Of a stretch of DNA of 64,000 nt, positions 42,553 to 53,936 are shown piece after piece; position 1 is the stretch's first letter; each line of letters begins with the position of its first letter. Under the pieces are notes generated by a model. The model had not been told where the DNA came from and did not search any database. It saw nothing but the letters and a program-made list of their open reading frames with translations. Position numbers and translations under genes: made by a program. Source of the stretch: Dryococelus australis (Eukaryota; Arthropoda; Insecta; Phasmatodea; Phasmatidae); the NCBI GenBank assembly GCA_029891345.1, contig CM057000.1:136322663-136386662 (forward strand). Direction: 5' to 3'.

Positions 42553-43127
42553 TAGTGCCCGGTTGTAACATCGTGGTTCGAAACTCGATCCAAGATCGGA
42601 TCTGAGATCGACAAAGAAAACTGTTGCACCATTCGAGTTCAGAACTGGACTGGAGATCGAGATGAAGTTCATTTCGAACAGCCGAAATTGGCGGTTCGAA
42701 ATCTCGATCCGAGATCAGCAGTCATCGTCGACAAATGTAGTTTGAAAATACTCCAACAGAATGTATTACATTCGATTGTTTTTTTTTGGGGGGGGGGGGG
42801 GGGGGGGAATTAAAACATAATACGCACTTGAATATTATTCGGTAAAAGGTGTACAACAATTATTCACGTAAAACAGATAAAACATCGCACATCTGGTTCT
42901 ATATATAGGGGAAAATGCGCCTACTTCAATGACGTCATATATTACGCACCAATAGCAAAATTGGTCACATACTTAATATCGATCTCTCACTTTGGAACCA
43001 AGCTCGACGAATCGGAGATCCATAATCATGAAATTTTGTTGGTGCAACACTTTTACATTGGAACCAAGATCAAACTGGATCCAGGTTCGGGACTGGGATC
43101 TCGGATCTGGGAAGATGTTGGTGCGTA
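42553..43127 (+). mobile_element. Family G element, copy 1
   Basis: Left TGCCCGGTTGTAACATCGTG, right GGGAAGATGTTGGTGC. Matches 47706-48266 over its whole length on the opposite strand. Many GATCTCGATCC/GGATCGAGATC-like words occur near both ends. A T9G20 run (42779-42807) has arisen inside. Confidence 0.8.
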
Positions 43128-43524
43128 GGTAAAGGAGGCGTGTCGTGCTGCCTCCTGTGCGATGCGTGCTTGGTGGTACGCGGTTTTCGTGATCGATCCT
43201 GCCTCGGTCGTCGGGCAAGCTGCCGAGTTGGCGCTCTCGACGCCCGGGCAACAACCGACGCCAAGTGGGCTGCGTCGCGTTGACGTCACTCGCCCTCAAG
43301 GAGCGGGCGTTCCGCGAATGCGGATCGTCTCTCCTCCCCCTCACCCCTAGCCCACAGGGCGACTTTTCTCACAGCCGCTGACGTAGGAGAAACCGCTGGC
43401 ATACATCCCGGGGACGCCCAGCGTCGGTCCTCTCGCGCAGCGACGTCCGTCACGATTATGGATGTCCGTCCACTACCCTTCCCGCCGCGGCCCAGCCCCT
43501 CCAGTTCACCCGCAGCCCTACCGG
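43128..43524. other. GC- and CpG-rich island
   Basis: Clearly GC-richer than its surroundings with many CpG dinucleotides. Includes GTTGACGTCACTCGCC (contains TGACGTCA, a CREB/ATF-type palindrome) near 43278. Open frames occur on both strands without recognisable domains. Could be a promoter or first-exon region, or a GC-rich repeat. Confidence 0.35.
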
Positions 43525-43620
43525 TAGGGGTAGTAAATTTCCGCGAAAAGATTTCAAGACAATTTATGTTTCAAAACACTGTAGGGTCGTTTGCCTATCT
43601 TGATTGGTAGAATTACTTTT
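43525..43620 (+). mobile_element. MITE family B, left-end fragment
   Basis: TAGGGGTAGTAAATTTCCGC followed by GAAAAGATTTCAAGACAATT and CAAAACACTGTAG, as at family B left ends. No matching right end located. Confidence 0.5.
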
Positions 43621-44012
43621 GTTTATTTTTAAACGTGGCAAAGCGCAGATACGGTAGTTAGTGCATGTGTGTGCAGTTTAGTGTAGTTTCGAATCCTTTC
43701 GGACAGCATGACGATGGACCCTGAAGATCAAAAAGAGCCGATTTAGCTTTTGTTTTGCGGGAGTTAGATGTAAATGTTAGAAAGAAGTGCTCTAGGTATG
43801 ACTTTTTAATAGGTATCGGCCACCTAGAGGGGAGGTTTTGGAGAGGCCAGCGCTGGTTCGGAAATTATGAAGATATAGTAATCAAATTCATATCGTAGGC
43901 ATCATATCCAACGTTCATTAAGATGATAAGGTCATTTAGGCCCTACCTACCGCTCCTAAGTTGCCGTCGAATGAATGTGCGTTATTCACGTATTGACAAG
44001 AGCGCTCTGGAT
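43621..44012. other. No gene or repeat recognised
   Basis: Apparently unique DNA between a MITE fragment and a SINE. Confidence 0.4.
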
Positions 44013-44262
44013 GGTGAGTGAGTGAAGAGATTTGGGAGGCTCTTAACAGCGAGGGCTCGAGAGCCGATGAGGGTGATCTAGGTGAGTATGGATCAGCACC
44101 GGAATGAAAGTGCGAGGGAAACAGGAGATCCCCTAGAAAACCCGCCGACCAGCAGCATCGTCCAACACGATTCCCACATGCAAAGATCCGGTGGTGGCCC
44201 GACCGGGGATTGAACCCGGTTCGCCTTGGCGACACGCTAACCGCCCAGCCACCACGGCCCCC
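44013..44262 (-). mobile_element. tRNA-derived SINE, copy 6
   Basis: Near complete on the minus strand: tail GAGTGAGTGAAGAGATTTGG, GAGAGCCGATGAGGGTG, GAAAACCCGCCGACCAGC, B box GGGATTGAACCCGG, head ...GCCCAGCCACCACGGCCCC. Confidence 0.9.
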
Positions 44263-44541
44263 GCCTCCTCCGGTTGGTGAGGGCAGAGGGGCGGTGACCC
44301 GTGCCGAGTACGATGACGAGGGTGGGCAGGTCGTGACCCCTGACATACTCGGCCGCGGCACGGCGAGGCTCTCGCTGCTGACTTGCTGCAGACCCTGGGA
44401 TCGCTAGGGGGTAGGGCGTGGCAGGGGAAAGGTGTCTCTACCCCCGGGGGCCACGCAGGTGCAGAGGAAGACGTTACGCCGGTGATGATACTGACACGCC
44501 GTAAACTACACTCGCGTGGGACAAACCGCGAAAAATTTTTT
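44263..44541. other. GC-rich segment
   Basis: Continues GC-rich character after the SINE. The plus-strand frame ending about 44407 contains an EYDDEGGQVVTPDILGRG stretch and could be an exon remnant, but it is not recognised. Confidence 0.2.
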
Positions 44542-45158
44542 GACGTGAATACGTCTTTAAATTTGCGACCATAGTGGGAGGCAATCCAGAAAATCCGATG
44601 ATAACAAAATCGGTGGATAGAGTTTGGCATTGCAGCTCCGGATCTATCGTCTACATTCAAAATTCAATTACACCACTCGATTGCCAAAGGATCAAAGTAA
44701 ATGTTACGTTGGGAGAGGACTGCGAAACATCGCGGGCCGGGGGGGGGGGGGGGATTTTTGAGTTAGTTTCGCCGCGTCTCATAACTTCGACGTAGTATAA
44801 CTTTTGACTAGGAGAAGTTACGACATTCTTTTAGGTTTCAATCGACAGTTCTCATCATTGCGTGTATAAACACACTTGTGCGGGGTGGTTATAGTGAAAT
44901 TGTACGAGTTTAATGTAAAAAATTAACAAAACTTAATTCAATGTCGGCCTATACTCGTCAAAAAGCCAAGTCGTAATACAGAAATCGTATACGGTTGGAA
45001 AGAGCATCTCAAAAGAAATTCAGCGATGCCCATAAAACCCCATATGATTGAGAGAGGCGGTGCCGGGAACGTAAAATAAACATCAAGGCGTCCGAGTGCG
45101 TCAACATAGACGTATTCACGCAGAACAAACGGCCGTGTCCCCAACACAGCCACACCCC
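44542..45158 (-). mobile_element. Family H element, copy 3
   Basis: Reverse-strand copy from GACGTGAATACGTCTTTAAA to CCCCAACACAGCCACACCCC. Next to it lies ATTTTTTTTTG, equivalent to the A-run flank of copy 2. A poly-G run (44739-44753) lies where copy 1 has poly-C on the other strand. Confidence 0.82.
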
Positions 45159-45220
45159 ATTTTTTTTTGCACGCGTGGTGGCCTTGAAATAAAAAAGTGC
45201 CGTTTCATGAAGTTTGCTTT

Positions 45221-45482
45221 GGGGCCACAGTGGTTAAGCGGTTAGGCTGCTCGCTTCCCACCAAGGCGACCAGGGTTCAATCCCCGGCCGGGCCACTTCC
45301 GGATTTTCGCAATTGGGAATCGTGCCGGACGATGCCGCTGATCGGTGGGTTTTCTCGGGGATCTCCCGTTTCCCCCGCCCTTTCATTCCGGTGCTACTCC
45401 ATACTCACCTCTCTTCGCCCTCATCAGCTCTCAAGACCTCGATGTTAAGAGCCGCCTAAATCTCTTCGCTCACTCACTCGCA
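45221..45482 (+). mobile_element. tRNA-derived SINE, copy 7
   Basis: Full-length: head GGGGCCACAGTGGTTAAGCG, B box GGTTCAATCCC, body GGAATCGTGCCGGACGATGC, TTTTCTCGGGGATCTCCCG, tail TTAAGAGCCGCCTAAATC and CTCACTCACTCGC. Confidence 0.92.
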
Positions 45483-45517
45483 CTTCATGAAGTTGGTTAC
45501 TGTAAAGTTGATTATAC

Positions 45518-46056
45518 CTAAGTTACGTTCTGTCTTAATAACCTGTGGTGTTTTATGTTATTAAAGCGTGCAGGTTTGGGTTAGGCGTAGCTCAAAGTAG
45601 AGATTGGGTTAATTCAAACGTCTTTATATAAAACCCAAATAAATAACAACTAACACAACTCTCTAAAATCGTTGAGTTAAAGCGGGGGAGTCAATTACAA
45701 TATCTGCTAAGCAATAATGCAGAAGCCACGTTATTATTAATTAGCTAAATGTCTCTGAACCAACCAACTGGAACTTGTTCACTGTAATCTCGATGGCGAA
45801 GGCTGCTTTGCCTCACGTCTCGGCGGCGGTCCACTGTACGTCCTTCTGAGGTCCTCTTGACCCCGCGGCGGCTGGCTTCAGTCCTCGTTTCATGTCACCG
45901 CGGCGCTTAATACCCGCCGCGGGTTTACTTACTTTTTCCAAAACGTCGCTCAGCTTGTGGCCTCGTTCTCATTACAGCGGTGTGTCGCTTCTCGTGTGTG
46001 GGGTGTCCGTTCTAGCCAGTGTTATGGGCGTGGCTTGGCCACACCGTAACACTTAG
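45518..46056. mobile_element. Possible TIR element or solo LTR
   Basis: CTAAGTTACG at the left and CGTAACACTTAG at the right form short inverted ends. On the minus strand the sequence begins TGTTACGGTGTGGCC, like many LTR starts, and has TATATAAAG near its far end. No TSD and only one copy, so the class is open. Confidence 0.3.
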
Positions 46057-47705
46057 TAACAAAACGTGATTTACTATAGGAGAGATTGGTATATGCAAGA
46101 TTTCCGCCGGTAGGTGTACAGCGTTTCAAAAGGTAGCTTAAAATTAACATTTCAAGCTATGTTAATAATAAAAGAGAGCGGTTTTAATTAGTTATCTTCC
46201 AAACCTGTAGTTGAAGTAATCTTTGCTGCTGGCAGTAACCTATCCCGCATAATGTTTTATTTACTCCAGATCACATAATTGTGCAAAAAGAAATTACTTT
46301 CATGAGGGCAGTATCACTTCCATATTGCATTTTATTTTATTTTTTTTACAAATATTCGTAATTTAACTTTGTGGTCAGACACAAAAAATCAAAGCATAAC
46401 ATAGAGAACTACTTAGCAGAACTTTTTAAGGTTGCGCGATATCGGCTACGCCCATATTTTCCCGCGGGAGTCCGAATTAATTAAATAATGAAAGAACCTT
46501 TTATTACGGCTACAGCCGTGAAACGAATCACATGTCCACTGTGCTCTGACAAGCTTCTTGGTTTTTGAATACTGAATCTGGAAACTAAGTTGTGGAGGAA
46601 TATGCATTAAGTCCATGATGGCGGGGATGTCTACGAGAACGCAAACTGCGTCAAGGAAATTTTTAGGAAAGTGGAAATGGGGGGGGGGCGGGGGGGAGAG
46701 ATATCGATAGGAAGGAAAATCATAAACGTAAGTTATTATTCCGCTATCGATTTTCAAGTTAAAAACGTCAATTCCGATTTATTTCCTTTGTGATTTGTTT
46801 TGATTATTATTATTATATATATAGACACACACACACACACACACCGGGTGAGTCGCTAACGCCTATTTGTCCGTATCTATGCAACCCGCACATAATACTA
46901 CTCCTCATCTACAAAACATCTCCTCCTCTGTAAAATAATGTTCTCTTGTGTAGCCGAGTCCCGTACCGTGTACGTATTCGTTACGGCGCCTCGTCTGTCA
47001 GCTGAACAGTCGACGGCGTCGTCAGCCTGCGCCAATCAGAAGCGCGAAGATAGAGAACCGCTACAATACAGCACGTCTGCGTTGATTTCTTTTCGTCCCT
47101 ACAGTAAGCGGTGACTGTAATTTTACGTCGCATGTACAAACACGATGGCTCGAAGCGAGGCGGATGCGTGTTACTAAGGACGCAATCGTCACATACCAAC
47201 GTACTCGGTAAACATCGCAATCATCTGTTTCAACACAATAAACTGATGCCGATAATTACGCAAACGTATTCTACTCACGTTAGGAAACTCATTGCTTTTA
47301 GTCTGGTAACTACAATTTTTCGCCACTAGGTAAGCGCTAGTGTCGCATGTGTACCAGATTTTCTACATTTCGTACGTTGATAAACAAAATAATTGCAATA
47401 ATCGTAAATCGAATGTAAAATAAACACGTAACTATGTTAGATTTATCTCTTTTATAATTCACGCAGATTAAATTTTTCGTCAAGAGTCGCCTCTTTGGAA
47501 CACTGCGCACCTGGCGGCAGAAATTTTCCCTATTCCAAACTCTCCCGTAGTAAAATTCGTTTTTGTTCCTGACCGCAGAAGAATTTAACCTTAGTTACGC
47601 GATATCGAGACCCGCTTTGCAGAGACGTTTCAAAACAAGCACCATCGCAGAAAGTTCTTGAAACATGCTGCGTCGCTCGCCGAGAACTAGGCTATATCCC
47701 ACTTA
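46057..47705. other. No gene recognised
   Basis: Contains a (CA)n at 46825-46844 after short TAT repeats, and a G-rich run at 46681-46696. Open frames of up to 103 codons show no motifs. Confidence 0.45.
46825..46844. repeat. (CA)n microsatellite
   Basis: Short clean CA run. Confidence 0.9.
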
Positions 47706-48266
47706 TACCCGGTTGCACCAACATCTTCCCTGATCCGAGATCGTATGATCCTAGATCCGAACCAGGATGCGATTTGATCTTGTCCCAATGTATAAGTGTT
47801 GCACCAACGAAATGTCATGTTTCTGGATCTCCGATTCGTCGATCTTGGTTCCAAAGCGAGAGATCGAGATTAAGTATGAGACAAATTGTGCTAATATATG
47901 ACGTCATGAAAGTATGCGTATTTTTCACTATAGATAGAACTAGATGTGCGATGTTTTATCTGTTTTAAGTGAATTATTGTTGTAAGAATTTTACTGAATA
48001 ATATTTCTATAACCTATAATGTTGTTTTAATTTCCCAAGAAAACAATAGAACGTAGTTCTATCTGTTGGCGTATTTTCTAACATTTGTCGACGATGGCTG
48101 CTGATCTCGGATAGAGATTTCGAACCGCCAATTTCGGTGGTTCGAAATGAACTTCACCTCGATCTCCAGTCCAGCTCTGAACTCGAATGGTGCAACATTT
48201 TCCTGTGTCGATCTTAGATACGATCTCGGATCGAGTTTCAAACCACGATAGTGCAACCGGGCACTA
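47706..48266 (-). mobile_element. Family G element, copy 2
   Basis: Left TACCCGGTTGCACCAACATC, right ...ATAGTGCAACCGGGCAC, an inverted pair. The interior, including AAACAGATAAAACATCGCAC reversed and GACGTCAT, matches copy 1. About 560 bp. Confidence 0.85.
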
Positions 48267-48390
48267 AGTGGAACGTCACCACAGCACTGCAAACGTTCAA
48301 AATTGCATCGTCCGTTTTGTTCAACTAGTCATATCATATCACACTGCTTTTGTTACTCGCCTGTGGCGGTTGTGTGGCATGGAGAGATAT

Positions 48391-48557
48391 GGGCGGACCT
48401 TAGCATCGAGGTCTTGAGAGCCGATGAGGGTGAAGCGAGGTGAGTATGGAGCAACGCCGGATTGAAAGGGCAGGGGAAACGGGAGATCCCCGAGAAAACC
48501 CGCCGACCAACGTCATCGTCCGGGAGTAACCCCGCCTAACCCTCACACCGCCCCAGC
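48391..48557 (-). mobile_element. tRNA-derived SINE, copy 8, head-side damaged
   Basis: Minus-strand: GAGGTCTTGAGAGCCGATGA, GGGGAAACGGGAGATCCCCG, AAAACCCGCCGACCAACG. The region between the body and the head is deleted and scrambled. Confidence 0.8.
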
Positions 48558-49742
48558 TCCCTGCAGTATTTGTAAATTTTACGACTTACGTAATGTCGAA
48601 TGTAAAGTCGGCCACGTTAAGCGCACGAAACTTGTTTGTAGGAGGAGCGTACTGCCGTCTGGTGGCTACACTTAGGCCTAAAACTTAGGCTAAACGCAGT
48701 ATAATAACATTGTTATACTGTACTTCGAAATTATTTAACGATGCTGTGTGTTCCTATTTTAGAGTGACCTCATGCACTGGCGTAGTGAGCGGGTGACCAA
48801 TAAGGGTCGGGCCCTTCCCAGAGACAAATAAATTAATTGAGAATGGAATTTCCACCCAACTTTGAAAAATCCGTAATGTGTAAATCTGTAGGAAAGACTG
48901 CCAAGCTAAACCGAGTTTGTCTACAGCTAAAGCATTCTTCCCACCCTAAGCCAGAGTCTTCTCTCCTATCTGTCCATAACTGAGAGTTAAGTTAAGGTAT
49001 ATATAATAACTTTGTATGTACCCATCAAATAAACAGTTCTGTTTTTATTCCACGAAAGAAAGCCAAATCAGACATTAAAACTGTTAATTATTTTAATAAG
49101 AATAAAACAAAATTTTGGTTAGTGATTATAATGTTTAAATTTTGCTAATACGATTTTTTATTTCCTATGAATAAGGAAAATACTTTACATGAACTTTTGC
49201 TGTAAGTAAGTAGAATGGAATTATTTATTTTCTTACTTAAATATGTTTATACACATTTATTATCCTTATAACAATTCAAAAGTTGGTCCCCTCCAAAACA
49301 AAAAACTTGACTACCCTACTGACTGGGTGTATTGTTGTATTTGTGATACCTCAAGAATATAAACTTAGGTATTTTAATAATATAAATGGAATAAAATTGG
49401 AATAAATAGTAATCCTAGTCCAACCATCCTAGTGTTAGTTACGCGATAACTAGCCAATCACAGGCCTCTGATAAGTTTAGCCGCCCGTTAGTCGGAACTA
49501 TGGCAGGCTTTAGTTAAGTACTTGAAGGTCAGATGATAAACCTACATCAGTCAATAACATGGACGGTAGTGTTGTCAATGTGATTTTAATTCGCCGCTTT
49601 TTACCATATAAGTATCGTTCCTGAGGCAGTAAGGATATCGCACATCACTTAAATACATTCTTTCACAACATCTATAGTTATCGCTCAAATGTGCTTCACA
49701 TTGAACAGAATAGCATCTTAACATACAGTAGAATTCCATATA
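48558..49742. other. AT-rich DNA, no gene recognised
   Basis: No repeat copy or motif found. Confidence 0.45.
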
Positions 49743-49987
49743 GGCTGCTCACCGTAAAGTGAACACATTTGCAGCCATAGTTACATTTTTATTTCACTAA
49801 TCTTACGTTTTAACCACCTTTTGAAATAAATGTTGTGTAAGTAATGAACACAACGTATATATTCCACCGCACTCGGACGTATACGTTTAAGACTAAAATA
49901 AAATACATTAAAAATAATAATATTTGAAATAAAATACATTCCAAATGAGAGAGCTTTCAAAAGTGTTCACTTTACCGTGAATAGCCT
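49743..49987 (+). mobile_element. MITE family A, short form
   Basis: Left GGCTGCTCACCGTAAAGTGA, right ...TGTTCACTTTACCGTGAATAGCC-type end (last bases GTGAATAGCC). TA lies on both sides (CCATA|TA and TA|TAGG), suggesting a TA duplication. Confidence 0.88.
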
Positions 49988-50329
49988 ATAGGACGTGTTA
50001 GCCGAGAAGTAGGAATTGCAATCCACGAACATTTTGACGCGTTCAAATACAGCCCCCAAAAAAAAAAAGTGTCAACTTCTGTAAGACTTTTTTTATGAAC
50101 TTTCATAAACACCCGAATAACAGAAATTAACGATTTTTATTTGTTATCACTTTCTATAAGATCTTCATAAACGCAAAATTTACGAAGATGCACCGGGAAT
50201 TGGCGGGGTTTTATAAAATATACGGAAAATCCGTTTATAGAATGATTATCTGTGTTCTCGGGCAATGTATTTTAAATGGAACAAACCTGGCACCTGACAC
50301 CTGGCACCAGCACCGACGCCAGCTGGCTG

Positions 50330-50535
50330 ATAAGTTGTGACGTAACCCAACCGCCATGTTGGATGCAGGTGACCTTGACATTGACCCATGACTCTGGCCC
50401 CATGTCCTTGACCATGAATGACCTTGAATCCAAAATTTCTAAAAATTCCCCAGGACCCTTGACCTAAGACGCTTGACCCAAGACCCAAGACACTCTACCC
50501 TTTACCCCAAGACCCTTGATCCTTGCCTCTTGACC
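50330..50535 (+). repeat. Family P segment rich in GACCTTGA
   Basis: CCGCCATGTTGGATGCAGGT is followed by clustered GACCTTGA, GACCCTTGACC and CCAAGACCC words. Resembles 61090-61390. TGACCTTGA is the reverse of TCAAGGTCA, an extended nuclear-receptor half-site. Confidence 0.5.
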
Positions 50536-50990
50536 TAAAAACAAAACAAAAAAAATGCCGAAAATCCTAAAAAAAAAAAATCCGAAAAAGTTCCAAAAGT
50601 AACAAATTTATAGATAATTAATAAAATCAATATTTGTTTATGGAAAAAGGAGGTAACCATACCTTGTTGCTCATGTCATTCTGATTGCTCTCAAACTTAA
50701 CTGCGTAGAGGTTTTAACCATGCACACAGCTAGACTTTTATGTAGGTTTAAGTATGCTATACGAAATTTTATTCATATACGTATATGTGACAAATCCAAG
50801 TCCTCCATGCAAGTAGCAACCCCCTGCCCAAGTCATGTTATAAACATGGTATGGATCAGCATCTAAAAACACTTTTATAGCAATACCTGGCATTAATTGA
50901 AATACCAATGGTGCTAGTCGCTTGAGACTTGTAATGTACGACGGTGATAAACTGTCTTATCTCCCAAAGTCTTCTTGAACACCAATCCTT
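50536..50990. other. A-rich then unrecognised DNA
   Basis: A-runs at 50536-50590; nothing else recognised. Confidence 0.4.
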
Positions 50991-51690
50991 CAATTATCCA
51001 ATCATTCCATCAATCTTTTGCAATCTTTCGCAATCTTTCACTATCCCCCTCCTCTTCAGCAATCTTTCCATCAATCTTTCGCAATATTTCGATCTATCTT
51101 TCAAAAGTTATATCAGTATTTAACAATCTTTCCATAAATCTTTAGCAATATTTCTATCAATCTTCCCATATTTCCCTAAATGTTCCAATATTCCCATCAA
51201 TCGTTCGTTCAATCATTCCATCAATTTTTCGCAATCTTTCGCAAACTTCCACAATGGTTCTCAAATCTCCTCCTCAGCAATATTCCCATAAATCTTTAGC
51301 ACTCCTTCCATCAATCTTTAGCAATCTTTCCATGCATATTTTGCAATCTTTTCATTAATCTTTAGCAATCTTTCAATTAATCTGCCCATCAATCCCTCAA
51401 TGTTCCAATCATACCATCAATCTTCCAACCAATCATTCCATCAATCTTTCGTAATCGTTCACAATCTTTCGCAATCCCCTCATTAGCAATCTTTCCACCA
51501 ATCTTTAGCAGTCTTTCAATCCGTATTTGGCAATATTTCCATCAATCTTTCGCAATATTTCCATCAATATTACAATCTTTAAATCTTTTCATCAATCTTT
51601 CGATCACTCTCGAAATCTTTCCATCAATCTCCCAATCTTTCCCTCAATGTTCCACTCTTCCCATCAATCCTTCATCCAATCTTTCGAACA
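50990..51690 (+). repeat. Degenerate pyrimidine-rich tandem repeat
   Basis: Diverged repetition of CAATCTTTCCATCAATCTTT and CAATCTTTCGCAATC words with an irregular short period (mostly 11-20 bp) over about 700 bp. The strand is strongly C+T-biased. The open frame inside reflects the bias. Confidence 0.8.
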
Positions 51691-51921
51691 CTCATCAATC
51701 CATAATCAGTCGTTGTGTTGTCTGACCCCCATCCAGAAATATTTAAAAATTATTCGTTTGTTAACTGTCTCCACAGATTTGTATTTGACGACTGCATTAA
51801 TATTTTGTATGCAGTTCACTATCTATGTAGTAACAATTTCAGAAGAAAGCAGTTCATCGCATCATGCGATACAACCCCTCCCCTTTAGTTCGCTAATGAT
51901 TGAAGATATCTCAACAATGTG

Positions 51922-52730
51922 TTAGAGATCCCCGTGTTCTTGCAGGTTAATCAAACGTGTAAGTTCATCAACAAGTTCACTCCGGTCTTAGGGAAATATG
52001 TAGCTAGTATGCTCAGCATCTCCTGCCTTCTTAATGTTGTTCGTTGCAGGAATTGTAGTCGAGGGTTGTGCCGGTGCATCGAGAAAATCTATGCTGTCTT
52101 CATGGTCGTCTTCACTTTCTGTCTTACCCCCGATATCAAGTCAACTTTTCTTTGTAGGGGTCGCATGGTCATCACCAGTATTTGGAGCCAACAACTGTTA
52201 GTTCTGAAGTTCGTCAACTTCACACGACCGTCTTGCAAGTGTACGATCCACACATACTGCCTCTACCATGACTCGTCTTCTCATTCCATTACTAGCATTT
52301 ACTGTCTCGTCATAACCCTTCTGTGGAATGAGTACCCATCGATGCAGCAAGGTGTATTGACATCACCTGCTGGCTCTCAAAAAAAATGAATCCTTGCAGT
52401 TCTTGATGTGGTTCCTCAATATGTCACATTGCATAAACCGCATGTGCTCATTGTCGTAATGCTTCATCGCGCGAAAAGGACTCTTCGTGCAGACGGCTCT
52501 CTCATTTCACCGAGTATGATAGCTTTTGCTAAGATCTTTCCACAATAGCAGCATTGCTTTACATGTAATTTTGCAGCAGTGGGAGAATATACATTCATAG
52601 AGGTAAGCTCTACAGTAGACTTCGTACGATAATTGGCTTGCATCATGTTCATAAAAAAAATCTGAAGTCCTTTCCACGGTGGAAACTTATCGATCCGCTG
52701 TGTTACGGGCGTAAAGCGGTGGGGCGCCAC
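51922..52730 (-). pseudogene. Decayed copy of a zinc-finger-like protein gene
   Basis: On the minus strand, coding-like text runs from about 52730 down to a stop at 51922, across several frames. The first part (from about 52650) includes KLHVKQCCYCGKILAKA, a C-x2-C pair preceded by a helix-like stretch. After a frameshift near 52495 comes CTKSPF then MKHYDNEHMRF and a LRNHIKNC motif, giving further Cys/His pairs. Downstream, after more stops, an acidic stretch (ESEDDHEDSIDFLD) and a hydrophilic tail (ELVDELTRLINLQEHGDL) end at TAA. A relative with the same SPF-x-AM core lies at 62123-62442. I do not recognise the family. Cys/His spacing suggests C2H2-like fingers, and the two decayed copies suggest a multicopy or transposon-linked gene. 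At least three disruptions make it non-functional. Confidence 0.6.
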
Positions 52731-53093
52731 AAGCTGCTATCACCCCACCAGACAACTTCATACGAGGCAACAGTGCGAAAAATAACTTAACAGCAAAAGA
52801 TGTCACTCCTACAAATATACGCAAGTAATTTTTTTTTAAAGTTATGTTTTAAAACTTTTTTTTTTCTTGTTTTTGACTTATTAGGTATCGATCATGGCAT
52901 TATGCTGTGGTCATTGTTCTTTAAAAGTGTTATCATGGAGAAAATAAATATGTCTCAGAGCCTGTTGTGGCAAATTTTGGATTAGCTGAATGCATTAAAG
53001 ATAGGTGCTGCTATCTGTTGACTGGAAGTGACACTGCAATTAAGTTCTCTCGCAAAAGTGCTCAACCTGTCCAATATTGCTATTGTGTACGAG
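52731..53093. other. AT-rich DNA, no gene recognised
   Basis: Flanks the pseudogene on its 5' side; may contain more decayed sequence that I could not read. Confidence 0.4.
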
Positions 53094-53240
53094 TAGGGAT
53101 CGAAAATTTTGCTAATTCGCTATAGCACAATGTAGACTTTAAACACACGAACATTACTGTTATGTTTGTATTGGGTCACAGTTTAATAGACACGCCCAAG
53201 TAAACTCTGAGCCAGTAACAGGTCTGCAAAAAAAAAAACC
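53094..53240. mobile_element. Degenerate MITE-like segment, family E
   Basis: Blocks ATTGGGTCACAG, AGACACGCCCAAGTAAACTC and GAGCCAGTAACAGGTCTGCA match family E order. Confidence 0.35.
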
Positions 53241-53292
53241 GTGTTATCTGGCCGCAGAGTACGTAAGACTACAGAGGTGAAACAAGCACTCA

Positions 53293-53709
53293 TATAGTCT
53301 ATTCGCGGTTTCTTCGCACTTTTTTGAATCAAACTTTTGAAAAACACCCCATGTATGACGTTTTTCGTTGTTCTCTAAATATATCGTGTATTATAAGCGT
53401 TTTATTCTTGTGTTAGCATAAAAGTGCCTTATACTGGTTAAGCTTAACTGTTACTTATATTTTATCTATAAATTATAGTATTTTATTTATAGCTAACATG
53501 AATAACGACAGAGAGAAATTAATTGTGTTAGTAATGCCTAGTAAGAAACAGTTCTTATGCAAAATGTTATTACACCGAGTGCGCACGAATGCCCTCTGGT
53601 GTGATTTTCTAAGCTTTGTTAGCGTGAGGCGGAGGAAAGGAATGTCCTGTTAGTAGAACTTAAGCAGGGCTCTTCATAAAACACGTCAAGTAACCGTAAA
53701 TGTAGTATA
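53293..53709 (+). mobile_element. MITE family F, complete
   Basis: Left TATAGTCTATTCGCGGTTTC, interior ACTTATATTTTATCTATAAA, GTAAGAAACAGTTCTTATGC and GAGTGCGCACGAATG, right ...CAAGTAACCGTAAATGTAG. About 417 bp uninterrupted; a good reference copy. Confidence 0.9.
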
Positions 53710-53721
53710 TACAGCGAACTA

Positions 53722-53935
53722 CAGCCGCACAAGCCAGCAAAATGGCGTCACCGGCCACTGAATGTTGGGGCGCCGTTCGCCAATTGTCGCCTGGTGACCC
53801 ACTCGCCAGCAGGAAGCCTAGCCAATAGGGAAGTTTATCGCAGCACGCAGTAGGCGATACGACACAAGGGCCCGTTCCCAGAGCCTCGCTTAGCCAATCA
53901 GAGAATCAGCACGCCCACATCAAAAGATCCGCCAC
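53722..53935. repeat. Interspersed repeat family O, copy 2
   Basis: Ordered matches with 19757-19960: CCGTTCGCCAATTGTC, GCCTGGTGACCCACTCGCCA, TTCCCAGAGCCTCGC and GCCAATCAGAGA. Confidence 0.55.
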
Positions 53936-53936
53936 G

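Noticed and set aside
44133..44660. 175-codon minus-strand frame
   Set aside because: Spans a SINE and family H; fused repeat sequence only.
45518..46056. Full LTR retrotransposon
   Set aside because: TGTTACGG-type start on the minus strand and a TATA-like word, but no second LTR, primer-binding site, coding region or TSD; kept only as an unclassified element.
50990..51690. Telomeric or centromeric satellite
   Set aside because: Pyrimidine-rich words are irregular in period and sequence, without a constant unit such as TTAGG or a satellite monomer.
51919..52389. 156-codon plus-strand frame
   Set aside because: Antisense shadow of the minus-strand zinc-finger-like relic, which has better coding character.
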